Source: Fimbriimonas sp.
GTDB lineage: Bacteria; Armatimonadota; Fimbriimonadia; Fimbriimonadales; Fimbriimonadaceae
Reading direction: 5' to 3'
Length of the DNA stretch: 64,000 bases
Assembly (NCBI GenBank): GCA_029866005.1
Contig: JARXAE010000008.1
Coordinates: forward strand, 25,754 to 89,753
Positions 48,512-55,682 of this stretch are shown piece after piece. A program made the translations under genes and the position numbers. Under the pieces are notes generated by a model that searched no databases, was not told the DNA's origin, and worked only from the letters and a program-made list of their open reading frames with translations. Within the stretch, counting starts at the first letter, position 1; each line of letters starts with the position of its first letter.

Positions 48512-48951
48512 CTCTCCGCCAAAACTTCTGCGAGCGAAGTCAAAAGAGATTCATCTGAAGTATCAAAAGCCCCAACCGTGTGCCCGTCAATGTCAATCTG
48601 ACCCAAAACTTCGGAGCCCTTTCGAATTAAAACCACAATCTCCGAACGAGTCTGCAGAGAGCAAGCCAGATAGTTACTTAACTCTCGAACATCGTCAATG
48701 ACCTGGTTGGCATCCTCCGCCACCGCCGTTCCACACACGCCCCGCCCAACCGGAATCTGCGTATGGTCCGTCGCCGCCCCAACATAGGCGTCAAGTTTCA
48801 GCATCGACCCCTCCAGCCGGTAGATTCCGCTCCAGTTATAGGTGTCCAAGGTGTCCAGTTGCTGCATCGCAAATAGCCTCAACTCGTAGCCCGACAAAGC
48901 CGAGCCCCTGACCGCCTCAACTATCGCATGCGAAACCTCTTGGGAAACCAC
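48502..48951 (-). CDS. GAF-domain protein, free methionine-(R)-sulfoxide reductase-like
   Basis: 149-residue single GAF domain similar to fRMsr/MsrC, which reduces free methionine-(R)-sulfoxide. The conserved blocks are IPVGRGVCGTAVAED with Cys73 and NYLACSLQTRSEIVVLI with Cys97, followed by GQIDIDGHTVGAFD. Two of the family cysteines are therefore present. The start is a GTG at 48951. It leads the mnmG row on the minus strand. Confidence 0.83.
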   Translation of the reverse strand: MVSQEVSHAIVEAVRGSALSGYELRLFAMQQLDTLDTYNWSGIYRLEGSMLKLDAYVGAATDHTQIPVGRGVCGTAVAEDANQVIDDVRELSNYLACSLQTRSEIVVLIRKGSEVLGQIDIDGHTVGAFDTSDESLLTSLAEVLAERWE

Positions 48952-48980
48952 TAATCTATTATGAACGCAAGTACAAATAA

Positions 48981-49046
48981 CTCCCCCGAATGGGGCGAGT
49001 CGGTGAGACTCCGGTCGACCCGTTGGGCTGCTGTAATCGGAAAGCC
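48981..49046 (+). promoter_or_regulatory. block resembling a cobalamin riboswitch core
   Basis: The sequence holds, in order, AATGGGGCGA, GGTGAGACTCC, GACCCG and CTGTAATCGG with AAGCC after it. This follows the order of the conserved B12-riboswitch core (AA..GGGAA, GGTG..A.TCC, CCCGC, CTGTAA). The 5' arm is a short hairpin only, and the final AGCCAGGAGACC box is not found, so it may be a degenerate or truncated element, or chance. Confidence 0.3.
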
Positions 49047-49067
49047 TTTTGATATAATCAGGAAGGA

Positions 49068-49355
49068 ATGATCCGAAAAATCAACGGCTGGTCGAAGGCG
49101 TTTGTTCTAGTCTTTTTTCGAACGCTCCTCGGAATGATTGCCTTTGCGATCATCCAAGCCCTTTTGCGCAAGGCCCTTCAGCCGATTTCAGATCCAGTTT
49201 TCGATTGGGCGGGAGCCAAAGGAACCATCCCTCGCTGGATCGCGGTCCTAGGAATCTTTGCTCTACAGTTTTGGCTCAGCTACAAGATCCTCGTGCTCAT
49301 CATAAACTTCTTCTTCGACAACGATGAGAACTCGTATCTCGCAAATCGCCGGTGA
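49068..49355 (+). CDS. small membrane protein
   Basis: 95 residues with two or three hydrophobic segments (residues 10-32, 58-82). The N-terminus is basic, and an acidic-polar end (DNDENSYLANRR) follows. Not recognised. AGGAAGG lies just upstream of ATG 49068, a good ribosome site. The B12-riboswitch-like block precedes it, so a corrinoid or cobalt role is possible, but nothing in the protein itself says so. Confidence 0.7.
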   Translation: MIRKINGWSKAFVLVFFRTLLGMIAFAIIQALLRKALQPISDPVFDWAGAKGTIPRWIAVLGIFALQFWLSYKILVLIINFFFDNDENSYLANRR

Positions 49356-49376
49356 TGTAAGAAAGAGGACCCGTTC

Positions 49377-50330
49377 CTAAAGTCTAACCCGCAGTCCCGA
49401 CCGTGCACTTTCCAGCGCCGCCTCGGCAACCCGCAAAGCTGCAACCCCATCCGCCAAGGAAACCGCCACCGGAGCCTCGCCCCGAATCGCCGCTACAAAC
49501 GCCTTCATCTGCCCAAAAAACGGATCATCGTCCGGCATAAAGTGCCCGTCGACGCGTCCCATCCCTCGAACCGTTCCTGCTGTTCGGGAATCCCATTCGA
49601 GCATCCCAGAGGAACCGCAAAACTCAAACGACATTCCCGGGTCTTCAGGATCCATCCAGGTCGACTCCACATGCGCCACCGCCCCCGAAGCCATGGTCAG
49701 CGTCGCCAAACCGTAGTCCACTCCCGAACCAGTTTTTGCCCCAACTGATCGAGCGACAACTTCCGTCACCGCTCCAAATGTCCACAGCAAGAAATCAAAA
49801 TCATGAACCCCAAGATCGATGAACACCCCGCCCGATTTCGAATGATCCTCAAACCAAGCCCGTCCTGCGCCCGGTAGACCGCCACCGCGCGACATCCGCA
49901 ACGCCGCCGGAAGCCCAATCTCGCCCGCCTTAACCAGCTCATGAGCGCGGAGGTACATCGGGAACCATCTCAGAACCTGCCCGACTGTGCACACCAGTTC
50001 TGGTATCGATGATGCCGCCTCAGAAATCGGTAGAGCCTCCGCCGTCGACAATGTCACCGGCTTCTCAATAAACACGTGCTTCCCGGCGTTAAGCGCCGCC
50101 ACCGCGTAATCCGCGTGCAGGTCACTCGGAGTTACCACTGCCACCGCATCGCTCTTCTCCAAAAGCTCATCAAAGGAAGCAAACGATGAACCCCCAACTT
50201 CCGAAGCAAACGACTCGGCCGAGGCGGACACAACATCAAACGCCCCCACCGAAACCTCGGGCAACCGCATCAAATGCCGAGCGTGAACCCGCCCCAGCCG
50301 CCCTGCTCCCACAAAACCAACCCGAATCAT
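49377..50330 (-). CDS. Gfo/Idh/MocA-family oxidoreductase
   Basis: 317-residue NAD(P)-dependent sugar-type dehydrogenase. The N-terminal Rossmann motif is RVGFVGAGRLGRVHARHL at residues 2-19. HVFIEKPVTLS near 89 has the conserved EKP. The C-terminal substrate domain includes GGVFIDLGVHDFDFLLW near 167, matching the family GxxxDxGxHxxD pattern. The substrate is unknown. No inositol or sugar-catabolism genes are adjacent. Confidence 0.9.
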   Translation of the reverse strand: MIRVGFVGAGRLGRVHARHLMRLPEVSVGAFDVVSASAESFASEVGGSSFASFDELLEKSDAVAVVTPSDLHADYAVAALNAGKHVFIEKPVTLSTAEALPISEAASSIPELVCTVGQVLRWFPMYLRAHELVKAGEIGLPAALRMSRGGGLPGAGRAWFEDHSKSGGVFIDLGVHDFDFLLWTFGAVTEVVARSVGAKTGSGVDYGLATLTMASGAVAHVESTWMDPEDPGMSFEFCGSSGMLEWDSRTAGTVRGMGRVDGHFMPDDDPFFGQMKAFVAAIRGEAPVAVSLADGVAALRVAEAALESARSGLRVRL

Positions 50331-50439
50331 GGACTCATTATGACAAGTTCCCTAGTGGTCAAAGACCGGATCCCTCGGGTTCCGCGATCCCGATCAAAAC
50401 AGTGGAACGAATCCATCGACTGATCCGTACCGAACATAG

Positions 50440-51378
50440 ATGAATCGTGCGGATCAGCCGGGTCAAATCCCAGGACTCAAGGGGCCATCTGTGTTGGAAC
50501 GCGCGCTATTTCCGCTCAGGCTCGTCTTCCGGCCCGGCCATAAAAACATCCCCTACAACTGCCTGAACCCTCGCGTTGTCCGCGAACTTCTCGCGCTACG
50601 ACGCAGTTGGACCGTCATGGTCTCGCGCCAAAAAGGGGTACTCAAAGACAATGAGCTGAAGACGATGCTGAACGTTTACGGCTCAGCCTGGTTCAAAGAA
50701 TTTTGGCTCCTATTCGGACTTCTCCTCGTTGGGATGCTCGTCATCATGGGTGTCTCAACCGTCGCATTCGGCATCACCGGTGCGGTTGTCTCTTCGCTTC
50801 TGACTTATGCTGGATACGTGTGGGTGGTCGGCTCAACGATGAACGTAATCCGCCCCGGCGAACTGGAGAAGCTGCTTCCCTACCTCCGCCTCGACGGAGC
50901 CGATAGGGCCTACCTGGAAGCCACCGGTGCGCTTGCGAACGCTACCCTCGAACATTCACAGAGAGTCGAGATACTCAGCATCCTCAACCGCCTGCTCGAA
51001 CAAGATTATGCCCTTCAACAGCAGCTCGGAGTGGCTTACTCCACTTCGCACTTAGAAAGCCAATCTGATCTCGCAACGCTTCAATCAAAGGTGGCTGAAA
51101 CGGCGGGGTCTGCACTTGGAGAAGTCTATGCCGAAACTCTTCGGTACGCCCAAGAAAGAAGCAAGTTTGCCGAGCAAGCTGAGACGAAGGAAGAGCTCAT
51201 TCACGCGACGAGAGCACTCATCCTTCAAAAACTCTGGAGTATCCGAACCTCATTCTCCCATCCCGGTGACTCCAGTTCAGCAGAACTTTCCGCATCTCTT
51301 GCTCTGGACGCTGTTAACTTCGACAGCCACAGCCTCATCCGCGCCCTCAACGAAGTCCAGTCTCTTCAAGGCGAATAG
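50440..51378 (+). CDS. unknown membrane-anchored helical protein
   Basis: 312 residues. One strong hydrophobic hairpin (residues 84-130, two helices) stands between a basic N-terminal part and a long helical, Gln/Glu/Ala-rich C-terminal domain (IL SILNRLLEQDYALQQQL and the LATLQSKVAETAGSALGEV region) that may form coiled coils. No family recognised. It is convergent with a small membrane protein gene six bases further on. Confidence 0.65.
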   Translation: MNRADQPGQIPGLKGPSVLERALFPLRLVFRPGHKNIPYNCLNPRVVRELLALRRSWTVMVSRQKGVLKDNELKTMLNVYGSAWFKEFWLLFGLLLVGMLVIMGVSTVAFGITGAVVSSLLTYAGYVWVVGSTMNVIRPGELEKLLPYLRLDGADRAYLEATGALANATLEHSQRVEILSILNRLLEQDYALQQQLGVAYSTSHLESQSDLATLQSKVAETAGSALGEVYAETLRYAQERSKFAEQAETKEELIHATRALILQKLWSIRTSFSHPGDSSSAELSASLALDAVNFDSHSLIRALNEVQSLQGE

Positions 51379-51384
51379 CGAACT

Positions 51385-51852
51385 TCATTCTTCAATACAA
51401 CGAAGTCGACGCTTTAAAGCCGACGCAGACTTTATTCGCATAGTCAACCCGTACGACTCAAGCCCGGGATACCCGCTATACGTGGCAAATCCAAGCAGAA
51501 GCAATGCGGGAATCTGCATCAAAATCCACCATCCACGATCTCCGACCGCCAACAGCTTTCCCAGGACAATTGCAAAGAGAATCCATCGGCTGGTCCCGTG
51601 AAACACTCCGAGGTAGCCATATCTCAGGAACAGTACAATGTCTGTTCCGTGCTTCACGAGGAATCGCTGATCCAGTTTTCGATAACACGGCGACAAAAGA
51701 ACAAACGCGGAGCAGACGCCGAATAGTGCGGCAGACTGGGCCAACCCAATCGGCTTGCCTTGGAGTACAGAACCAGACGAAGTGACCCAAGTCGAGGCCA
51801 AGATGATGGATATCCTGACACAGGTCAACCTCCAGAAATGTATCGCTTTCAT
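51385..51852 (-). CDS. unknown membrane protein
   Basis: 155 residues from ATG 51852, which overlaps the upstream gene's stop by 4 bp; the ORF-track extension to 51960 is rejected for that reason. About four hydrophobic segments are seen (near residues 10-25, 38-52, 80-105, 110-130), ending in a basic tail. Not recognised. The overlap suggests it is made together with the membrane protein upstream. Confidence 0.6.
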   Translation of the reverse strand: MKAIHFWRLTCVRISIILASTWVTSSGSVLQGKPIGLAQSAALFGVCSAFVLLSPCYRKLDQRFLVKHGTDIVLFLRYGYLGVFHGTSRWILFAIVLGKLLAVGDRGWWILMQIPALLLLGFATYSGYPGLESYGLTMRIKSASALKRRLRCIEE

Positions 51853-52322
51853 TGCGCCACCAGTTTCCTCATTTTCCGGAGCCTGATGAGAACCGGCGAG
51901 TAGCCGGCTCCGAGTGCGACCCAAAGAATCGTCCAAGGAAAAATGCCGAGTAGTCTCCAATAGTTTCCTTCGATCACGGGGACAATGTTTGAGCCAATAA
52001 AGGTTCCTACAAGTGTAGGTACAAATCGTCGCATCGGTCTGCGAAGTCCGGCATCAAACCACCTAAAGACTTGGAAGCGGTGCCGAGACGCGAAAATCAG
52101 GTCTTCGAAGTACTTGACCGTCAACATCGCTCCCCCGATCGCACTGAGGAAGGCGTAGACCCACACCGGATCGTTCGTCGAAGGCTTTGCAGCAGGTCCG
52201 AGCGCCCGAAAAAGACCCACAAAGCAAACCCAAGCAACTGCGCAAAGCATCACGCGAATCAGCACGAAGCCCAATGCTGCCAGCTTTTCACTTAAAGTTG
52301 CATCATCCAGCACCGGATTCAT
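51849..52322 (-). CDS. unknown membrane protein
   Basis: 157 residues with about four hydrophobic segments and a basic loop (RRPMRRFVPTL) in the centre. Not recognised. A TAAAAT sits only about ten bases before the start, too close for a normal -10 and leader. It pairs with the downstream 155-residue membrane protein through a 4-bp overlap, a possible two-component membrane complex (inference). Confidence 0.65.
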   Translation of the reverse strand: MNPVLDDATLSEKLAALGFVLIRVMLCAVAWVCFVGLFRALGPAAKPSTNDPVWVYAFLSAIGGAMLTVKYFEDLIFASRHRFQVFRWFDAGLRRPMRRFVPTLVGTFIGSNIVPVIEGNYWRLLGIFPWTILWVALGAGYSPVLIRLRKMRKLVAQ

Positions 52323-52620
52323 GCAGCCATTTTACGCCAAAGTAACGTAATTGCCGCTGCATGCCCCGGCATTTTCAAAGTCTTGGTTGACAAAACCGCT
52401 TGTTCGTTGCTTAGAAGTTGATGATGTAAGGAATCCTGTTAAAGGCGCACACGAGTCCCCACCCTCAACCAAGATCACCGTCATTTGACCATGCAAAACA
52501 CCGACCCAACGTGACCCAACTTTTCAAGAATAAATGATAAACATTGAACCTAAAGACCCATCATTTCGCCCGACTGTTCTCTCTAAACTTAGAACTCAAA
52601 CCCAAGAACCCAGATCCGCC
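52323..52620. other. intergenic gap of about 300 bp
   Basis: No ORF with a sensible protein is seen. It holds a good TTGACA at about 52385 on the plus strand, with TTAGAA 18 bases later, but no gene follows it in that direction. GTTGGGTC occurs twice on the minus strand close together (near 52510). No hairpin with a U-tract was found at the carB end. Confidence 0.4.
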
Positions 52621-54276
52621 TTATGCCAAAACGAAGTACTCGTCAAGCCGCTTACAGGTGCTCTGACTCGGATCGTCGTAGATCTCCAACGCCCTCACCA
52701 ACGCCGACGCCGTATCGATCGAAGTGACACACGGAACTCCGGTCTCGATACAAGCTCGCCGAATCTGGGCCGCCTCGCTCTCACTCGTTTCGGTGAGCGA
52801 GGCCGTATTAAGCATCATCGAAACCCCTCCTGACTCGATCAATTCCAGCAGATTCGGCGAGCCCGCCTGAATCTTCTGCACAACCTCACAGTCCACGCCA
52901 TGCGAGGCTAAGTAAGCCGCCGTCCCTGGAGTGGCAACCACCCGGCGACCGTTCGCCAGCAATCGACGACCGATGTCCACCGCCTGGTCCTTGTCCTGAT
53001 CGCGCACAGTCAGACAAACCGCGCCGTCACCCTTGAAGTTGACGCCCGCCGCGACAAACGCCTTGTAGAGAGCCGCCTCGTAAGTCGAGTCAACTCCCAA
53101 AATCTCGCCTGTCGACTTCATCTCCGGTCCAAGCATTGGCTCCACCTTGCGAAGCTTCTGGAAAGAGAAGACTGGAGCCTTCACCGCGTACACAGACGAT
53201 GGCCCGGTCGGTGCCGAGTCCAAGACCCCGCCCTGGAAGATAGGCGCCCACTTTGCGCCATTGTCACCAGCATACGAGCGTCCCGAAGTCCCTAAAGACC
53301 ACAAGCCTGTTGTGTAACCCAACGAAACTAGGGACTCGCCCATCATGCAACGAGTAGCCACGTCGACCATTGGAATGCCCGTCACCTTACTCAGGAACGG
53401 AACCGTCCGCGAACCCCGCGGGTTGACCTCAAGAACATAGGCTTCGCCATCGACGATCACAAACTGGATATTCACCAACCCTCGAGCTCCAAGCTCGCGA
53501 GCAACCCCGATCCCAATCGAGACCATCTGCTCAATCTCGGACGCGGACAACGAAACCGGCGGATAGATCGCCATCGAATCGCCGCTGTGAACGCCTGCAC
53601 GCTCGATGTGCTCCATAATCCCCGGCACCAAAACGTCCGTTCCGTCCGAAATGAGATCAACCTCGGCTTCCTTTCCGAGCAGATACTTATCAACCAGAAC
53701 CGGTTGACCAGGGTTGGCGGCTTCCGCTTCGTTATAGAACCCCTCCAGCTGAGACTCTGAGAAGACGATCTCCATCGCCCGTCCGCCTAGCACAAACGAA
53801 GGGCGAACCAAAACGGGATAGCCGACTTCAGCCACGACCTCTCGGGCTTCAGCCAAGGATCGAACCGCCCGCCCCTGAGGCCGTTTCACGCCCAGTTTCT
53901 CCAGCAAAGCGTCAAACTGCTCCCGGTCCTCTGCCGCCGCGATAGCCTCAGGCGAGGTCCCCAAAACCTTCTGTCCCCGACCTTCCAGCCCCTCAGCAAG
54001 GTTAATGGCCGTCTGACCACCAAACTGGCAAACGACGCCGATCGGCTTTTCGTGGGCGATAACGTCCAGAACGTCTTCAAGGGTCACAGGCTCGAAGTAG
54101 AGCCCGTTGGACGTGTCAAAGTCGGTGGAAACCGTCTCGGGGTTGTTGTTGACCAGAATGGCCTTGTAACCCATGTCACGCAAAGTCCAAACGCAGTGAA
54201 CGCACGAATAGTCAAATTCTATTCCCTGTCCAATACGAATCGGGCCGGAGCCAAGGACGAGAACTGTTTCAGCCAT
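52621..54276 (-). CDS. carB: carbamoyl-phosphate synthase large subunit, C-terminal half
   Basis: 551 residues that match only the second half of CarB (normally about 1070). It starts at SGPIRIGQGIEFDYSCVHC, equivalent to the start of the second synthetase domain in E. coli, with NNNPETVSTDFDTS, the ATP-grasp FVLGGRAMEIV and EVNPRGSRTVPFLSKVTG. The last 130 residues are the MGS-like allosteric domain. It should phosphorylate carbamate in pyrimidine/arginine synthesis together with a separate N-half. The N-half and carA are not in the window. It starts in a TAATG overlap with a SpoU methyltransferase gene. Confidence 0.93.
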   Translation of the reverse strand: MAETVLVLGSGPIRIGQGIEFDYSCVHCVWTLRDMGYKAILVNNNPETVSTDFDTSNGLYFEPVTLEDVLDVIAHEKPIGVVCQFGGQTAINLAEGLEGRGQKVLGTSPEAIAAAEDREQFDALLEKLGVKRPQGRAVRSLAEAREVVAEVGYPVLVRPSFVLGGRAMEIVFSESQLEGFYNEAEAANPGQPVLVDKYLLGKEAEVDLISDGTDVLVPGIMEHIERAGVHSGDSMAIYPPVSLSASEIEQMVSIGIGVARELGARGLVNIQFVIVDGEAYVLEVNPRGSRTVPFLSKVTGIPMVDVATRCMMGESLVSLGYTTGLWSLGTSGRSYAGDNGAKWAPIFQGGVLDSAPTGPSSVYAVKAPVFSFQKLRKVEPMLGPEMKSTGEILGVDSTYEAALYKAFVAAGVNFKGDGAVCLTVRDQDKDQAVDIGRRLLANGRRVVATPGTAAYLASHGVDCEVVQKIQAGSPNLLELIESGGVSMMLNTASLTETSESEAAQIRRACIETGVPCVTSIDTASALVRALEIYDDPSQSTCKRLDEYFVLA

Positions 54277-54896
54277 TAAAAAGAGAGTTTACCGTCCGGG
54301 TTGAGCAACCGTGCCGACTCTTCGCGCAAAGGCTGAAATCCCATCTCATCCGCATAGCATCGCGCCATGTGTTGAACCACGATTCCCGTCGCAGTCGCAA
54401 CGTTTAAAGATGCCATTACCCCAAACATCGGAATCGCCACTATACCATCGCACTGATCCGCCAACTGCCCAGGGAGCCCCATCATCTCGGAGCCGACTAC
54501 CAGGGTGCAGGGCCAAGTGTATTCAAACGTATCAAACGCCACAGCCCGTTCGTTGAGAGTCAGAGCCACGCACTGTCGCCCCGCCGTCTTCGCCAAAGAA
54601 ACCGCCTCAAACTCGTTAGCCCAGACCCAAGGTTGCCACTGATCCGCTCCACGGTGACCACTGAAGTCTTCTGCCCCATCCGACTCCTTCGAGAAGGTCA
54701 CCCGCTCCAACATAAATGCTTCTGCCAACCGCAGAATTCCACCATGGTTAACCTCTTTTCCCAGAGGGCAAACAACAAGTTCGATTGGCATACGCGGCCG
54801 CTCGTGATACCCCTCCCGCAAGGACTCCGAAGAGGACCACGCCCAACGATTCAAAGCCCGCATCCGGCGGACACGCTCGCGGTAGTTGATGCGCAT
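54276..54896 (-). CDS. SpoU/TrmH-family RNA methyltransferase
   Basis: 206-residue SPOUT-class 2'-O-methyltransferase. Motif 1 is VNHGGILRLAEAF near residue 48, motif 2 LVVGSEMMGLP near 137 and motif 3 IPMFGVMASLNVATATGIV near 155, all canonical. A basic N-terminal tail (RERVRRMRALNRW) may bind RNA. Target could be tRNA or rRNA; not decided. It ends in a TAATG overlap with the carB half, and a long hairpin lies just upstream of its start. Confidence 0.9.
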   Translation of the reverse strand: MRINYRERVRRMRALNRWAWSSSESLREGYHERPRMPIELVVCPLGKEVNHGGILRLAEAFMLERVTFSKESDGAEDFSGHRGADQWQPWVWANEFEAVSLAKTAGRQCVALTLNERAVAFDTFEYTWPCTLVVGSEMMGLPGQLADQCDGIVAIPMFGVMASLNVATATGIVVQHMARCYADEMGFQPLREESARLLNPDGKLSF

Positions 54897-54911
54897 GTAA
54901 GTATTGTGAAC

Positions 54912-54969
54912 GGTGAGCCAGGAGCGGTGAACAGCAAAGAAATCAACCGTTCACCGCTCACTACTCACC
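54912..54969. repeat. long imperfect hairpin between divergent genes
   Basis: GGTGAG and GAGCGGTGAAC pair with GTTCACCGCTC and CTCACC, separated by a 4-by-4 internal loop, around a 16-base loop. It lies 16 bases upstream of the SpoU gene start on the minus strand. The GGTGA-rich composition resembles dispersed REP-like units in some genomes, which I cannot check here. Confidence 0.5.
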
Positions 54970-55076
54970 CCAAACCCAGCAAACCTACCGTGCAACATTG
55001 TTGCCAGGTAGGGAAATTGCCAGGTGAGCTGACTAAGTGCGCACGGACGCGAACCAGGAAAGCCGGGGTGATATGG

Positions 55077-55280
55077 ATGTCACGACGAAATATGAAGGTT
55101 GTTAAACTTCTCGAACCAGAAATGTGCCTGCAATGCAGATTCGCACAGATCGCGGATGTCGAGACCGCTACGGCCGGCAAGCAGAGAATGATCTACTGCC
55201 GACGGCTGGACTGCGACAACTGGGATATGAGCAGTGCCGAACAAGCCACGGATGTTCAAGTTCAGGACGAAGCCGCTTAA
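55077..55280 (+). CDS. small cysteine-rich protein
   Basis: 67 residues from ATG 55077 (MSRRNMKVVKL); ATG 55092 is also possible. It has MCLQCRFAQIADVE, then YCRRLDCDNWD, that is CxxC followed by CxxxxC, a zinc-ribbon-like metal site. The rest of the long ORF 54633-55280 is a shadow of the SpoU gene and the hairpin. A strong intrinsic terminator follows 73 bases later, which supports a real short transcript. Not recognised. Confidence 0.65.
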   Translation: MSRRNMKVVKLLEPEMCLQCRFAQIADVETATAGKQRMIYCRRLDCDNWDMSSAEQATDVQVQDEAA

Positions 55281-55353
55281 AGACAGCGATCCGGCTGCTA
55301 CACCGGAGGGTTAGAAAAAATAAGACTTAACAACGAAAGGGGTTAGTGTTTTA

Positions 55354-55389
55354 GGGATGTGAATGGAGGGTTCACATCCCATTTTTTTT
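55354..55389 (+). terminator. strong intrinsic terminator
   Basis: GGGATGTGAA pairs perfectly with TTCACATCCC (10 bp) around a 7-base loop, followed by A and eight T. It is oriented to end the transcript of the small cysteine-rich gene. Confidence 0.9.
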
Positions 55390-55482
55390 CTCGAATCTTC
55401 ATTCCCGTCTAACCGCCGAACACTTCGGGCGCTGGATAGCGGACTTACTGGCCGCAAGAGTGCATAAACATAGCAAGGATTT

Positions 55483-55557
55483 TGGTGGGCGGTGAGGGAT
55501 TCGAACCCCCAACCCTCTCGGTGTAAACGAGACGCTCTACCGTTGAGCTAACCGCCC
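55483..55557 (-). tRNA. tRNA-Val (UAC)
   Basis: Cloverleaf on the minus strand. The acceptor GGGCGGT pairs with ACCGCCC, the D-arm is TAGCTCAACGGTAGAGC, the anticodon arm TCTCGTTTACACCGAGA gives anticodon UAC, and the T-arm holds GGGTTCGAATCC. Discriminator A and encoded CCA follow. Confidence 0.97.
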
Positions 55558-55682
55558 TTTCGCACCCTCTACTGAACTTCGGCATACCCTCCGAGCGTAT
55601 ATACTCTGGATGCCTCCCGGTCGGGTGGAGCAATGAAGATACCCGAAGGACTGCCGACAATCAATATTGGAGGTTGTGGAAA

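Noticed and set aside
49053-49058. TATAAT as a -10 box of the 95-residue protein gene
   Set aside because: It lies ten bases before the start codon and has no -35 partner at 16-18 bases.
54633-55076. Long plus-strand ORF before the cysteine-rich protein
   Set aside because: It is antisense to the SpoU gene and runs through the hairpin without any recognisable domain.
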